DNA of 64,000 nucleotides from JAAYBF01 sp963716445 (GCA_963716445.1 OY970313.1:1488001-1552000); one strand, 5' to 3'; shown: positions 21,265 through 30,554, counted from the stretch's first letter. Program-made: numbers and translations. Notes: generated by a model not told the origin, from the sequence alone.

Positions 21265-22368
21265 CTAGCCCTCCGCAGCCGTGATCGGGGAGCCCTGCCT
21301 GACGCGGCGGGCGAAGACGACCGCGACGATCGTCGCGACCGCGGCCGACACGATCAGCGGCCCGGCAGCCCCGGTGCCGAAGACGCGGGTCACGCCGTAG
21401 GTCAGGCCGCCGATCGCCGCCGCGGCCGGAAGCGTGAGGATCCAGGCGATCACGATGTTGCCGGCGACGCCCCAGCGGACGGCCGAGACGCGCTTCGCCG
21501 CGCCGGCGCCCATCACGGCTCCGGAGATCGTGTGGGTCGTCGAGAGCGGGAAGCCGACGTGCGTGGCGGCGAGGATCACCGCGGCGCCGCTGCCCTGTGC
21601 GGCGAAGCCCTGGGCGGCGTCCATCTTGATGATCCGGCTGCCCATCGTCTTGATGATCCGCCAGCCACCGAGGTAGGTGCCGAGGGCGATCGCGGTCGCC
21701 GCCGACACGATCACCCAGAACGGCGGGTCGGCGCCGGCGCCGAGCTCGCCGTTGGCGATCAGCGCGAGCGTGATCACTCCCATTGTCTTCTGCGCGTCGT
21801 TGGTCCCGTGGGCGAGCGCGAGCAGGCCGCCCGAGATGATCTGACCGAACTTGAAACCACGCGTGACGGGTCCGGGGTGGAGCCCGCCGACCATCCGGTA
21901 GACCACCAGGATGCTGACTCCGGCGACCAGGAACGCGAGCGTCGGCGCGAGCAGCGCCGGGATCGCGACCTTGCCGAGCAGGCCGTCGCTGATGATCGCG
22001 TCGGGGCCGGCGGCGACGAAGGCGGCCCCGACGACGCCGCCGATCAGCGCATGGGAGGAGCTCGACGGCAGTCCGAAGTACCAGGTGATCAGGTTCCAGG
22101 TGATCGCCCCGATCAGCCCGCCGAAGACGATCAGCGGCGTCACGAGATCCGCCTCGACGATCCCGTTGGCGATCGTCGCCGCGACCTCCAGCGACAGGAA
22201 GGCGCCGGCGAAGTTCAGGATCGCCGCATAGCCGACCGCGATGCGCGGGGGCATCGCACGCGTCGAGATCGACGTGGCGACGACGTTGGCGGTGTCGTGG
22301 AAGCCGTTGGTGAAGTCGAAGGCGAGCGCCGTCACCACGACGATGATCAGGATGAGGTCGCTGTCCAT
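21265..22368 (-). CDS. pit: PiT-family inorganic phosphate transporter
   Basis: Low-affinity phosphate (metal-phosphate):cation symporter in the cytoplasmic membrane. 367 residues and about 10 hydrophobic segments. Both inverted family signatures are present: FDFTNGFHDTANVVAT near the N-terminus and ALAHGTNDAQKTMGV in the second half. FGLPSSSSHALIGG and FPLSTTHTISGAVMG are the paired pore motifs. Preceded by its DUF47 partner (25-nt gap) and followed by a small membrane gene. Confidence 0.95.
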   Translation of the reverse strand: MDSDLILIIVVVTALAFDFTNGFHDTANVVATSISTRAMPPRIAVGYAAILNFAGAFLSLEVAATIANGIVEADLVTPLIVFGGLIGAITWNLITWYFGLPSSSSHALIGGVVGAAFVAAGPDAIISDGLLGKVAIPALLAPTLAFLVAGVSILVVYRMVGGLHPGPVTRGFKFGQIISGGLLALAHGTNDAQKTMGVITLALIANGELGAGADPPFWVIVSAATAIALGTYLGGWRIIKTMGSRIIKMDAAQGFAAQGSGAAVILAATHVGFPLSTTHTISGAVMGAGAAKRVSAVRWGVAGNIVIAWILTLPAAAAIGGLTYGVTRVFGTGAAGPLIVSAAVATIVAVVFARRVRQGSPITAAEG

Positions 22369-22393
22369 GCGGTGGCGGCCCGCTAGAGACGGA

Positions 22394-23020
22394 TCACGAG
22401 TTCTTGATGACGATGCCCTCGAGGATGTTCGCCACGTGCTCGGTCGCGTCGATCGCCTGCTCGAGCCGCTCGTAGATGTCCTTCCAGCGGATCACGACCA
22501 TCGGGTCGATGCCGTTGTCGAACAGCGAGGCGATCGCCTCGCGGACGATCCGGTCGCCGTCGTTCTCGAGCCGGTTGATCTCGACCGTGTAGTGCGAGAG
22601 GTCCTTGAACCCGCGCAGCCGCGGCATCGCCTCGGCGATCTGGCGCGCCGACTGCAGCAGGACGTGGGCAAGCCGCTGCGCCTGCTCCATCGGCGCCTCG
22701 ATCTTGTAGAGGATCAGGTAGTCGGCGACCTCCTCGGTGAGGTCGACGACGTCGTCGAGCGAGGACGCCAGCGCGTAGATGTCCTCGCGATCGATCGGCG
22801 TGACGAACGTCTCGTTCAGGCGCCGGATGATGTCGTGGGTGATGCGGTCCCCGTCTTGCTCGCAGATCAGGATGTCGCGCGCCAGATCGTCGCCGCGGTC
22901 GGGGAACGCGCGCAGCATCCGGTCGAGCAGATCGGCCGCCCGGACGATGTTGCCGCCGGCCTCCTCGAACAGGTCGAAGAACTCGCGATCGCGGGGGCCG
23001 ATGACGCTGGAGAGTCTCAT
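22394..23020 (-). CDS. DUF47/PhoU-like Pit accessory protein
   Basis: 208-residue cytoplasmic all-helical protein of the DUF47 family (YkaA/Pit accessory). ATG at 23020 gives MRLSSVIGPRDREFFDLFEEAG, the family opening. Residues IEAPMEQAQRLAHVL and EINRLENDGDRIVREAI match the PhoU-like metal-binding helices (E-x-x-x-D type). Genes of this family nearly always precede pit and are thought to control its activity. The open frame upstream of 23020 is not coding. Confidence 0.92.
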   Translation of the reverse strand: MRLSSVIGPRDREFFDLFEEAGGNIVRAADLLDRMLRAFPDRGDDLARDILICEQDGDRITHDIIRRLNETFVTPIDREDIYALASSLDDVVDLTEEVADYLILYKIEAPMEQAQRLAHVLLQSARQIAEAMPRLRGFKDLSHYTVEINRLENDGDRIVREAIASLFDNGIDPMVVIRWKDIYERLEQAIDATEHVANILEGIVIKNS

Positions 23021-23394
23021 TGGATGGGCCGCCGGAGCTGGACCGCATGCGGGACGCTGCCGGCGCGCGCAAGCTACCAGTTGCCAAGGATGCCGCCGGT
23101 CGATCAGTAGTAACCACCGACTGCAGATAGGTGCCCGCCCCCGATGCCAGCGGCCAGACATAGGCGTACCGTCGTCCTCGACACACGCTGGGCCCCGGTC
23201 GATCGTTGGACGACCCACAACGCGGCCCACACCCCTGCCCTCCCAGGGCATCGCTGGCGGGGAGCGTGAAGGTGACGACTCCTTCCACCTCCGCTCCTCG
23301 TCGGCTTCTACTCCGGAGGGGCCGTGCTGCTGCCGGTGGCGTCGAGACCGGCGTCCTTGGCGGCCGTGGAGCGGGCACCGTCTAGGCTCCCGAC
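23021..23394. other. Intergenic region between divergent pit operon and oxidoreductase
   Basis: 374 nt with stops in every frame and no protein-like reading. It must hold two divergent promoters. I see no convincing direct-repeat PHO box (GTTCACC type), no tRNA and no strong hairpin. Confidence 0.6.
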
Positions 23395-24513
23395 ATGGAT
23401 CGCTTCTCGGTCGTTGTCGCGGGTGGAGGGGTGGCGGCGATCGAGGGTCTGCTGCGCCTGCGTCGCCTGGTGGGCGACGAGGCGAGGATCACGCTGCTCG
23501 CTCCCAACGAGGAGTTCGCCTTCAGGGCGCTGAGCGTCAAGGAGCCGTTCGCCCTCGGCGCGGCGGAGCGCCATCCGGTGCGTCACATCGCGCGTGACGC
23601 GAAGGCGGAGTGGGTGCAGGAAACGCTCGCCTGGGTCGACCCGGACGGGCAGGTCGTCCACGCGACCGGCGGGGTCGAGCTCCCCTACGACGCCTTGCTG
23701 GTCGCGGTCGGCGCGCGCACCGCGCCGGCCTACGAGCACGCGACCACCTTCCGCGACGCCGAGGCGAACGCGCTGCTTGCCGGCGTCGTCGAGGACATGG
23801 AGGGCGGCTACACCAAGAGCGTCGCGTTCGTCGCGCCGCCCGGCCCTGTCTGGCAGCTGCCGATCTACGAGCTGGCGCTGATGACGGCCGAGCGCGCCAA
23901 CAGCATGGGAATGTCGGACGTCGAGCTGACCGTCGTGACGCCGGACGAGGCGCCACTGGCGGTCTTCGGCCCGAACGTCAGCGACGCGGTCGCACGGCTG
24001 CTCGACCAGGCTGGCATCGCGGTCCACGCGTCGACCGTCGCGAGCGTCCCCGCCGCTAGGACCTTGCAGCTCTCGCCGCAGGACGTCGAGCTTCGACCCG
24101 ACCGCATCGTCGCGCTACCGGCGATCTCAGGTCCGGGAATCCGAGGGCTGCCCGGCGCGGGCGACGATGGCTTCATCCCGATCGACGCTCACTGCGCGGT
24201 GCCCGGCACCGGCGGCCGGATCTTCGCCGCGGGCGACGCGACCACCTTCCCGGTCAAGCACGGCGGCCTCGGCGCCGAGCAGGCCGACACCGCCGCGACG
24301 GCGATCGCCTACCTAGCCGACGTCGACGTCGACGCCGAGCCGTTCGAGCCGGTCATCCGCGGGATGCTCCTGACCGGGGCCGCGCCGCTGTACATGACCG
24401 CGCGGCTGGTCGGCAGCGGCAGCTTCGAGTCCGAGGTCTCCGACGAGCCGCTCTGGCCCTCGGGCGCCAAGGTCTCCGCCGAGGAGCTCAACGACTACCT
24501 CGGAAACCGCTGA
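23395..24513 (+). CDS. FAD/NAD(P)-dependent oxidoreductase (NDH-2/SQR superfamily)
   Basis: 372 residues. N-terminal FAD-binding VVVAGGGVAAIEGLLRL, a second Rossmann region around 140-190 (VAFVAPPGPVWQLP), and the C-terminal FAD contact IFAAGDATTFPVKHGGLGAEQAD. This layout resembles sulfide:quinone reductase and type II NADH dehydrogenase. The redox cysteines required by sulfide:quinone reductases are missing (a single Cys in HCAVPG), so sulfide oxidation is unlikely. No membrane-anchoring C-terminal helix is obvious. Electron acceptor unknown. Confidence 0.85.
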   Translation: MDRFSVVVAGGGVAAIEGLLRLRRLVGDEARITLLAPNEEFAFRALSVKEPFALGAAERHPVRHIARDAKAEWVQETLAWVDPDGQVVHATGGVELPYDALLVAVGARTAPAYEHATTFRDAEANALLAGVVEDMEGGYTKSVAFVAPPGPVWQLPIYELALMTAERANSMGMSDVELTVVTPDEAPLAVFGPNVSDAVARLLDQAGIAVHASTVASVPAARTLQLSPQDVELRPDRIVALPAISGPGIRGLPGAGDDGFIPIDAHCAVPGTGGRIFAAGDATTFPVKHGGLGAEQADTAATAIAYLADVDVDAEPFEPVIRGMLLTGAAPLYMTARLVGSGSFESEVSDEPLWPSGAKVSAEELNDYLGNR

Positions 24514-24599
24514 CCGCCGAGCCCGACTAACGCCCACGAGCAGCGCGCGGGCAACCATGAGGGTTCCTCCGGAGATGTGCGACTGCACGAACGTCTAAG

Positions 24600-24672
24600 T
24601 GGGCCGTGCTGGGCTCGAACCAGCGACCTCCGCCTTGTCGAGGCGGCGCTCTCCCAGCTGAGCTAACGGCCC
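24600..24672 (-). tRNA. tRNA-Val (anticodon GAC)
   Basis: Complete cloverleaf on the minus strand: acceptor GGGCCGT/ACGGCCC, D-stem GCTC/GAGC, anticodon stem CCGCC/GGCGG around loop TCGACAA (anticodon GAC), T-stem GCTGG/CCAGC with TTCGAGC loop, discriminator A. CCA is not encoded. Confidence 0.97.
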
Positions 24673-24722
24673 TCGCGGGAGGTCGAGAATAGCGATGCGT
24701 CGATGTCCTCGGCCTCTCGCCG

Positions 24723-26708
24723 TCAGGCGTCCGCGTCGTCCTTGCGCGCCGCGACCCTGTGCTCGAGCTGGGACATGACGCCGGGGTCGCGCAGCGTCGT
24801 GACGTCGCCGAGCTCGCGGCCCTCGGCGATGTCGCGCAGCAGGCGACGCATGATCTTGCCGGAGCGGGTCTTGGGCAGGTCGTCGGCCCAGACGATTCGC
24901 TTCGGGCGTGCGAGCTTGCCGATGCGGTTGGCGACGTGGTCGCGCAGCTCCTGGACGAGGCCGTCGCTCTCCCCGTGGCCGCTCTCGAGCGTGACGAAGG
25001 CGCAGATCGACTGGCCCGTGTCCTCGTCGGACTGGCCGATGACGGCCGCCTCGGCGACCTTCGGGTGGGAGACGATCGCCGACTCGACCTCCGCCGTCGA
25101 GAGGCGGTGACCGGAGACGTTGATGACGTCGTCGACGCGACCGATGACCCAGAAGTAGCCGTCGCGGTCCTTGCGCGCCGCGTCGCCGACGAAGTAGGTC
25201 GTCAGCCCGAACTTCGAGAAGTAGGTCTGCTTGAAGCGCTCGGGATCCTTGTAGAGCGTTCGCAACATGCCCGGCCAGGGGCGGCGCAGGACGAGCAGCC
25301 CCTGCCCCTCCTCGAGCTCGTTCCCCTGCTCGTCGACGACGGCAGCGTCGACCCCGGGCAGCGGCTTCGTCGCCGATCCCGGCTTCGCGGGCACGACGCC
25401 CGGCAGCGGGCTGATCATCGCGTGGCCGGTCTCGGTCTGCCACCAGGTGTCGATGATCGGGCAGCGCCCCCCGCCCACGACCAGGTGGTACCAGATCCAC
25501 GCCTTCGGGTTGATCGGCTCGCCGACGGTCCCGAGCAGGCGCAGCCGCGACAGGTCGTGACGGGCGGGGTACTCGGCGCCCCACTTCATGCAGGCGCGGA
25601 TCGCCGTCGGCGCGGTGTAGAAGATCGTCACCCCGTAGCGCTCGCAGAGCCGCCACCAGACATCCTTGTCGGGGTAGTCGGGAGCCCCCTCGTACATCAC
25701 CGAGGTCGCGCCGTTGAGCAGCGGCCCGTAGACGATGTAGGAGTGACCGGTCACCCAGCCGACGTCGGCCGAGCACCAGAAGACGTCCTCGTCCGGGCGC
25801 AGGTCGAAGAGGTACCTGGTCGTCCAGGCGACGCCGGTCAGGTAGCCGCCGGTGGTGTGCAGGATCCCCTTCGGCTTAGCGGTCGAGCCCGACGTGTAGA
25901 GCACGTAGAGCGGATGCTCGGCGTCGAGCGGCTCGGCCGGGCAGTCGGGATCGGCCCGCTCGAGCGCCTCGTCGTACCAGACGTCGCGCCCCTCCTTCAG
26001 CTCGACGTCGTTGTGAGCGTTGCGCACGACGACGACCGTCTCGATCGCCGGCAGGCTGTCGAGGAAGTCGTCGACGGCCGGCTTGACGGGCGCCGTCTTG
26101 CCCTTGCGGCGAGCGCCGTCGGCGGTGATCAGCGCCTTCGCATCGGAGAACTCCATCCGCTCGCGGACCGACTCCGGGGCGAAGCCGCCGAAGACGACGT
26201 TGTGCGGCGCGCCGATCCGGGCGCAGGCGAGCATCGCGACCACGACCTCGGGGATCATCGGCAGGTAGATGCCGACGACGTCGCCGGCTCCGACGCCGCG
26301 GTCCTTGAGCGCGTTGGCGAGTCGCTGAGTGTCGCGCAGCAGGTCGGCGTAGGTGACGTCGCGCTCCTCGCCCTCCTCGCCGCGCCAGTGGAACGCGACG
26401 CGTTCGCCGTTGCCGGCCTCGACGTGGCGGTCGAGGCAGTTGTAGGAGGCGTTGAGCTTGCCGCCGCCGAACCACTTGTAGAACGGCGCCTCGGACTCGT
26501 CGAGCACGGTGTCCCACGGCTGCGCCCAATCGAGCAGCTGCTCGGCCTGGCGCGCCCACCAGGCCTGCGGGTCTCGCTCGGCCTCCTCGTAGACGGACGG
26601 ATCGCTCAGTAGCGCCCGCTCCGCGAACTCGGGCGGCGGGTCGAAGGTCTCCTGGTCGAGCAGGTCGGCGATCTGCTGCTCGAGCTCAGGCGCGGCGCTG
26701 GCGTCCAT
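24723..26708 (-). CDS. acsA: Acetyl-CoA synthetase (AMP-forming)
   Basis: Activates acetate to acetyl-CoA via acetyl-AMP. 661 residues, normal length. ANL-family motifs in order: YTSGSTAKPKGILHT (A3), the WWQTETG region (A5), GDAARKDRDGYFWVIGRVDDVINVSGHRL (A7-A8 hinge), and the C-terminal TRSGKIMRR (A10) whose lysine is the acetylation site in this family. A strong Shine-Dalgarno (GGAGGAGGAG) precedes the ATG. Together with pckG 1 kb away this suggests a gluconeogenic/acetate-use neighbourhood, though they are not in one operon. Confidence 0.96.
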   Translation of the reverse strand: MDASAAPELEQQIADLLDQETFDPPPEFAERALLSDPSVYEEAERDPQAWWARQAEQLLDWAQPWDTVLDESEAPFYKWFGGGKLNASYNCLDRHVEAGNGERVAFHWRGEEGEERDVTYADLLRDTQRLANALKDRGVGAGDVVGIYLPMIPEVVVAMLACARIGAPHNVVFGGFAPESVRERMEFSDAKALITADGARRKGKTAPVKPAVDDFLDSLPAIETVVVVRNAHNDVELKEGRDVWYDEALERADPDCPAEPLDAEHPLYVLYTSGSTAKPKGILHTTGGYLTGVAWTTRYLFDLRPDEDVFWCSADVGWVTGHSYIVYGPLLNGATSVMYEGAPDYPDKDVWWRLCERYGVTIFYTAPTAIRACMKWGAEYPARHDLSRLRLLGTVGEPINPKAWIWYHLVVGGGRCPIIDTWWQTETGHAMISPLPGVVPAKPGSATKPLPGVDAAVVDEQGNELEEGQGLLVLRRPWPGMLRTLYKDPERFKQTYFSKFGLTTYFVGDAARKDRDGYFWVIGRVDDVINVSGHRLSTAEVESAIVSHPKVAEAAVIGQSDEDTGQSICAFVTLESGHGESDGLVQELRDHVANRIGKLARPKRIVWADDLPKTRSGKIMRRLLRDIAEGRELGDVTTLRDPGVMSQLEHRVAARKDDADA

Positions 26709-26804
26709 CCACTCCTCCTCCGTCGGTCACCGCTGTTTCTACCCGATGCGGCGCCGCGGGACGCCGCCCGCTCTCCTCGGTCGCCGTCGCCGGGCGGCGA
26801 TCGG

Positions 26805-27515
26805 TCAGTTGTCGTGGTGGTTGAGTTCGATGCTGGCCGGATGGGAGTCGGTCCACCGGCTCAGCCAGTGGCCTTCGAGTTCGATCGGCAGCCCCGTGCA
26901 CGGCGTCCCGCCATTGCCGAGGCCATCGTGTGCCGCGGTCGAGAATTCAAACGCGTGATTGAAGTGCGTCACGTTTAGCACGACATTGCAGATGACACCG
27001 GGCGAGCCTTCGGAGCCCGGGGCCGCGTTATGGGCGTAGAGGCAGAAGTCCACCTCGAGCCTTTCCTGGTTGACGCCGCCGACAGGTTCGCTGAATTCGG
27101 CCGGCCAGACGAAATTGACGTGGGGGTTCGAGAGGTTCAGACCTTCGTCGCACGGCTCGCGCGCACAATCCCCGGCTTCCGGCCCCATCAGTTGATTGTA
27201 GATCGCACCTACGCCGTCTTCGTTGAAGATCGCTTCGAATTCGTTGTTGCATTCGGTTAACAGAACTTCGCTCGTGCCGGTGTGCTGGAAGAAGACAATG
27301 CCGTCGCCGCTTTCAGTCTCCGCCAGGATCGTGCAATTGCCCGCACTGGGCCGGTGATAGAGAATCCCCGCCGCCTCGCAATGAGTATCCACAGCACCCC
27401 CTGCAGGTTCCCTCGACACTTCGAGCGATTCCTGCGCGGACGCGGTCGAAATCATGAGAGCCGCCGCCACCGCCGCCATCACGGCAACCAAGAATCCCTT
27501 ACGTAGGTAACGCAT
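26805..27515 (-). CDS. Secreted cysteine-rich protein, lower G+C than neighbours
   Basis: 236 residues, no family recognised. Signal peptide MRYLRKGFLVAVMAAVAAALMISTASAQ, then an extracellular domain with eight cysteines (HCEA, NCTI, ECNN, DCAREPC, FCLY, ICNV, PCTG) that could form four disulfides. Rich in Asn, His and acidic residues. Codon use includes many A/T-ending codons (AAT, TTT, ATT), unlike flanking genes, which suggests recent transfer or relaxed constraint. GGAGGGG lies 8 nt before the ATG. Function unknown. Confidence 0.8.
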   Translation of the reverse strand: MRYLRKGFLVAVMAAVAAALMISTASAQESLEVSREPAGGAVDTHCEAAGILYHRPSAGNCTILAETESGDGIVFFQHTGTSEVLLTECNNEFEAIFNEDGVGAIYNQLMGPEAGDCAREPCDEGLNLSNPHVNFVWPAEFSEPVGGVNQERLEVDFCLYAHNAAPGSEGSPGVICNVVLNVTHFNHAFEFSTAAHDGLGNGGTPCTGLPIELEGHWLSRWTDSHPASIELNHHDN

Positions 27516-27566
27516 ACTGGGCCCCTCCTATCCCTTACGTAGATACGCGTACTCCCCTCCTAGCAT
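27516..27566 (-). repeat. Tandem duplication of the translation-initiation region, with 12-codon upstream frame
   Basis: Reading the minus strand, the segment GGAGGGG...CTACGTAAGGGAT occurs twice in a row. The second copy is the ribosome-binding site and first codons of the secreted-protein gene. The first copy contains a mini-frame (27528-27566) ending in YLRKG-stop, mirroring MRYLRKG of the real protein. Confidence 0.7.
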
Positions 27567-27691
27567 AGACCCAGCGAAAACTCGGCTCGGCGCGTCGGGG
27601 CAGGCAGCGTGGACCCGGGCAGAGGGACCGATTTTTGCTTCACGGAGGCTGGCTCGCACGTTCGGGACACGCTTCCGGTCCCAGCAAGACG

Positions 27692-27712
27692 AAAGCCCCG
27701 CATTGCGGGGCC
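27692..27712 (-). terminator. Terminator after tRNA-Cys
   Basis: On the minus strand GCCCCGC-AA-TGCGGGGC-type hairpin followed by TTTCGTCTT, beginning 8 nt past the tRNA 3' end. Confidence 0.7.
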
Positions 27713-27719
27713 TTCGCAG

Positions 27720-27790
27720 AGGCGACGACCGGAATCGAACCGGTGTAAACGGCTTTGCAGGCCGCTGCGTAACCACTCCGCCACGTCGCC
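27720..27790 (-). tRNA. tRNA-Cys (anticodon GCA)
   Basis: Acceptor GGCGACG/CGTCGCC, anticodon loop CTGCAAA (anticodon GCA), T-arm ACCGG-TTCGATT-CCGGT, discriminator U as expected for tRNA-Cys. CCA is not encoded. Confidence 0.96.
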
Positions 27791-27856
27791 GAGTGGAGCC
27801 GGGAAGCCTACCGCCGTCCGCAACGGACGGCGGGCGCCGTTCGGACGTCCCGAGCG

Positions 27857-29698
27857 TCAGGCGCCGAGGCGCTGCTCGAGCGCGTCGAGCTGGCCGCGGA
27901 TCTCGGCCGGAAGCTGGTCGCCGAACTTGGCGAGGTGCTCCTTGACCTGCGGGAGCTGGGCCTTCAGATCGTCGCCGTCGACGCGCAGCAGCTCGGCCAG
28001 GGCGTCGGCCTCGATGTCGAGCCCGTCGGTGTTCAGGTCGCCCGGCTCGGGCACCAGGCCGAGCGGAGTCTCCTGGGCCGAGCCCTCGCCGTTGCAGCGG
28101 CGGAAGACCCACTCGAGGACGCGGCTGTTCTCACCGAAGCCCGGCCAGAGGAAGCGGCCGCCCTCGTCCTTGCGGAACCAGTTGACGTAGAAGATCTTCG
28201 GCAGGTCGGCGCCGTCGCGCTTGCCGATCTTCAGCCAGTGGCGGAAGTAGTCGGCCATGTTGTAGCCGCAGAAGGGCAGCATCGCGAACGGGTCGAAGCG
28301 CAGCTTGCCGACCTGTCCGGCGGCGGCGGCGGTGGTCTCCGACGACATCGTCGCGCCGAGGAAGACGCCGTGCTCCCAGTCGCGCGCCTCGGTGACGAGC
28401 GGGACGACGGTCGAGCGGCGGCCGCCGAACAGCATCGCGTCGATCGGCACGCCGGCGGGGTCCTCCCACTCGGCGGCGATCGCGGGGTCCTGGGACGCCG
28501 GCGTCGTGAAGCGAGCGTTCGGGTGGGCGGCCGGGGTGTCGGAGTCCGGCGTCCAGTCGTTGCCGTGCCAGTCGGTCAGGTGGGCGGGAGGCGTGTCGGT
28601 CATCTCCTCCCACCACACGTCGCCGTCGTCGGTCCTCGCGCAGTTGGTGAAGATCGAGTTGCGCTCGATCGTCGCCATCGCGTTGGGGTTCGTCTTCTCG
28701 CCGGTGCCGGGCGCGACGCCGAAGAACCCGGCCTCCGGGTTGATCGCGTAGAGGCGGCCGTCGTCGCCGAACTTCATCCAGGCGATGTCGTCGCCGACCG
28801 TCTCGACGGTCCAGCCCTCGAGCGTCGGGATCAGCATCGCGAGGTTGGTCTTGCCGCAGGCCGACGGGAATGCGCCGGTGACGTACTTGCTCTCCCCCGC
28901 GGGTGAGGTGAGCTTGAGGATCAGCATGTGCTCGGCCATCCAGCCCTCGTCGCGCGCCATCACCGAGGCGATCCGCAGCGCGAAGCACTTCTTGCCGAGC
29001 AGGGCGTTGCCACCGTAGCCCGAGCCGAACGACCAGATCTCCCGCGTCTCGGGGTAGTGGACGATGTACTTGTTGTCGGCGTTGCACGGCCACGGTACGT
29101 CCTCGACGCCCTCGGCGAGCGGCATGCCGACCGAGTGCACGCACGGGACGAACTCGCCGTCCTCGCCGAGCGCGTCGAGCGCGCCCTGGCCCATGCGGGT
29201 CATGATCCGCATCGAGACGGCGACGTACGGCGAGTCGGTCAGCTGGATGCCGATGTGGCTCTTGTCGGAGCCGAGCGGGCCCATCGAGAACGGCACGACG
29301 TACATCGTGCGCCCCTCCATGCAGCCGTCGAAGAGGTCGGCGAGCGTGTCGCGCATCTCCGCGGGGGCGCGCCAGTGGTTGGTCGGGCCGGCGTCGGCCT
29401 CGTCCGCGGAGCAGATGAAGGTGCGATCCTCGACGCGCGCCACGTCGCCCGGATCGGAGAGGGCGAGATAGGAGTTGGGACGCTTGGCGTCGGACAGGCG
29501 CTCGAAGGTCCCGGCGTCGACGAGGTCCTGGGCGAGCGAGTCGTACTCCTCGGCGCTGCCGTCGCACCAGTGGATCGAGTCGGGCTTGGTGAGTGCGGAG
29601 ATCTCCTCCACCCAGGTCACGAGCTTCTTGTTCTGGGTGGGTGCGGTCATCTCGCTCATGGGGCTCACGACGGGGGTCTGCTCCTCGGTGGCTGGCAT
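27857..29698 (-). CDS. pckG: Phosphoenolpyruvate carboxykinase (GTP)
   Basis: Converts oxaloacetate plus GTP to PEP, the entry to gluconeogenesis. 613 residues from the ATG at 29698 (MPATEEQTP...); ATGs at codons 14 and 17 are possible but shorter. GTP-type hallmarks: FPSACGKTNLAML with the reactive P-loop cysteine, the VGDDIAWMKF metal site, FGGRRSTVVPLV and the NWFRKDEGGRFLWPGFGEN guanine-binding region. Located between tRNA-Cys and a divergent osmC. A GTP-type enzyme is typical of actinobacteria. Confidence 0.96.
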   Translation of the reverse strand: MPATEEQTPVVSPMSEMTAPTQNKKLVTWVEEISALTKPDSIHWCDGSAEEYDSLAQDLVDAGTFERLSDAKRPNSYLALSDPGDVARVEDRTFICSADEADAGPTNHWRAPAEMRDTLADLFDGCMEGRTMYVVPFSMGPLGSDKSHIGIQLTDSPYVAVSMRIMTRMGQGALDALGEDGEFVPCVHSVGMPLAEGVEDVPWPCNADNKYIVHYPETREIWSFGSGYGGNALLGKKCFALRIASVMARDEGWMAEHMLILKLTSPAGESKYVTGAFPSACGKTNLAMLIPTLEGWTVETVGDDIAWMKFGDDGRLYAINPEAGFFGVAPGTGEKTNPNAMATIERNSIFTNCARTDDGDVWWEEMTDTPPAHLTDWHGNDWTPDSDTPAAHPNARFTTPASQDPAIAAEWEDPAGVPIDAMLFGGRRSTVVPLVTEARDWEHGVFLGATMSSETTAAAAGQVGKLRFDPFAMLPFCGYNMADYFRHWLKIGKRDGADLPKIFYVNWFRKDEGGRFLWPGFGENSRVLEWVFRRCNGEGSAQETPLGLVPEPGDLNTDGLDIEADALAELLRVDGDDLKAQLPQVKEHLAKFGDQLPAEIRGQLDALEQRLGA

Positions 29699-29875
29699 TC
29701 CGGGTGCTGCGGGGCTCCGTGACGGTACCGGACCGGCAGGCCGGTAGAACTGTCGGCCGGCTACCCCCCGCTCTATACGCGCAAACGGCGGTGTTGAGCC
29801 AAAAGGAGACGACGACCGAGACAACGAGGCTACGATCGACTCCGGTCTCGGGCAAATCGGAGGAGGACGAAGGCG

Positions 29876-30307
29876 ATGGCAACACGCAAGGGCAGCGCCC
29901 GCTGGCAGGGAGACCTGCGCGGCGGAAACGGGCGGCTGGAGGTCGGCGACGGCGTCTTCAGCGGGAGCTACACGTTCAAGTCGCGCTTCGAGGAGGGCGA
30001 GGGCACCAACCCGGAGGAGCTGATCGCCGCGGCGCACGCGGCGTGCTTCGCGATGGCGCTGAGCGACGTGCTCGCGCAGGCCGGTCACACGCCCGAGTCG
30101 GTCGACGCCGAGGCGTTGGTGCACCTGCGGGCCCAGGCCGACGGACCGCCGATCCAGCGGATCGCCCTGCGCGTCGAGGGAAACGTGCCCGGCCTCGACG
30201 CCGGCGCATTCCGTGACTACGCCGAGCAGGCCAAGGTCGAGTGCCCGGTCTCCCAGGCACTCGCCGCCGTGCCCGAGATCACCGTCGAGGCGAAGCTGAC
30301 CGGCTGA
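29876..30307 (+). CDS. osmC: OsmC-family peroxiredoxin
   Basis: Reduces organic hydroperoxides using two cysteines. 143 residues, normal length. Catalytic cysteines are in HAACFAMAL (about residue 58) and VECPVSQAL (about 123), with the catalytic Arg likely in the N-terminal strand. NPEELIAAAHAACF is the OsmC (rather than Ohr) signature. Strong Shine-Dalgarno (GGAGGAGGA) before the ATG. Divergent from pckG across a 177-nt gap carrying both promoters. Confidence 0.93.
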   Translation: MATRKGSARWQGDLRGGNGRLEVGDGVFSGSYTFKSRFEEGEGTNPEELIAAAHAACFAMALSDVLAQAGHTPESVDAEALVHLRAQADGPPIQRIALRVEGNVPGLDAGAFRDYAEQAKVECPVSQALAAVPEITVEAKLTG

Positions 30308-30365
30308 CCGCCAGCTCCGGCCGCGCACGGCAAGCTACGATCGCCGGGCTATGATTCGCCGTCGC

Positions 30366-30439
30366 GCGGCTGTAGCTCAGTTGGCTAGAGCGTCTGCTTG
30401 CCATGCAGAAGGTCGTGGGTTCGAATCCCATCAGCCGCT
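30366..30439 (+). tRNA. tRNA-Gly (anticodon GCC)
   Basis: Acceptor GCGGCTG/CAGCCGC, D-stem GCTC/GAGC, anticodon stem TCTGC/GCAGA with loop TTGCCAT (anticodon GCC), T-arm GTGGG-TTCGAAT-CCCAT, discriminator U. From 30394 onward its sequence is repeated exactly at 31350, marking it as an integration site. Confidence 0.97.
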
Positions 30440-30554
30440 TGTCCGAAAACCCCGCCCCGACGACCAGCGGTGAGTGCCGTCTACTCCAGTTGCTGAAGGC
30501 AAGCTCCGCCCCGCCGGTCCCGAGCCAACGTCTTGGAGCCCTTAGCGGCTCTGC

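Noticed and set aside
23021..23394. PHO box ahead of the pit operon
   Set aside because: No paired GTTCACC-type direct repeats visible.
29720..29775. Terminator-like ACCGG-CAGG-CCGGT hairpin upstream of pckG
   Set aside because: Short, no U-tract, and located in a divergent promoter region where termination makes little sense.
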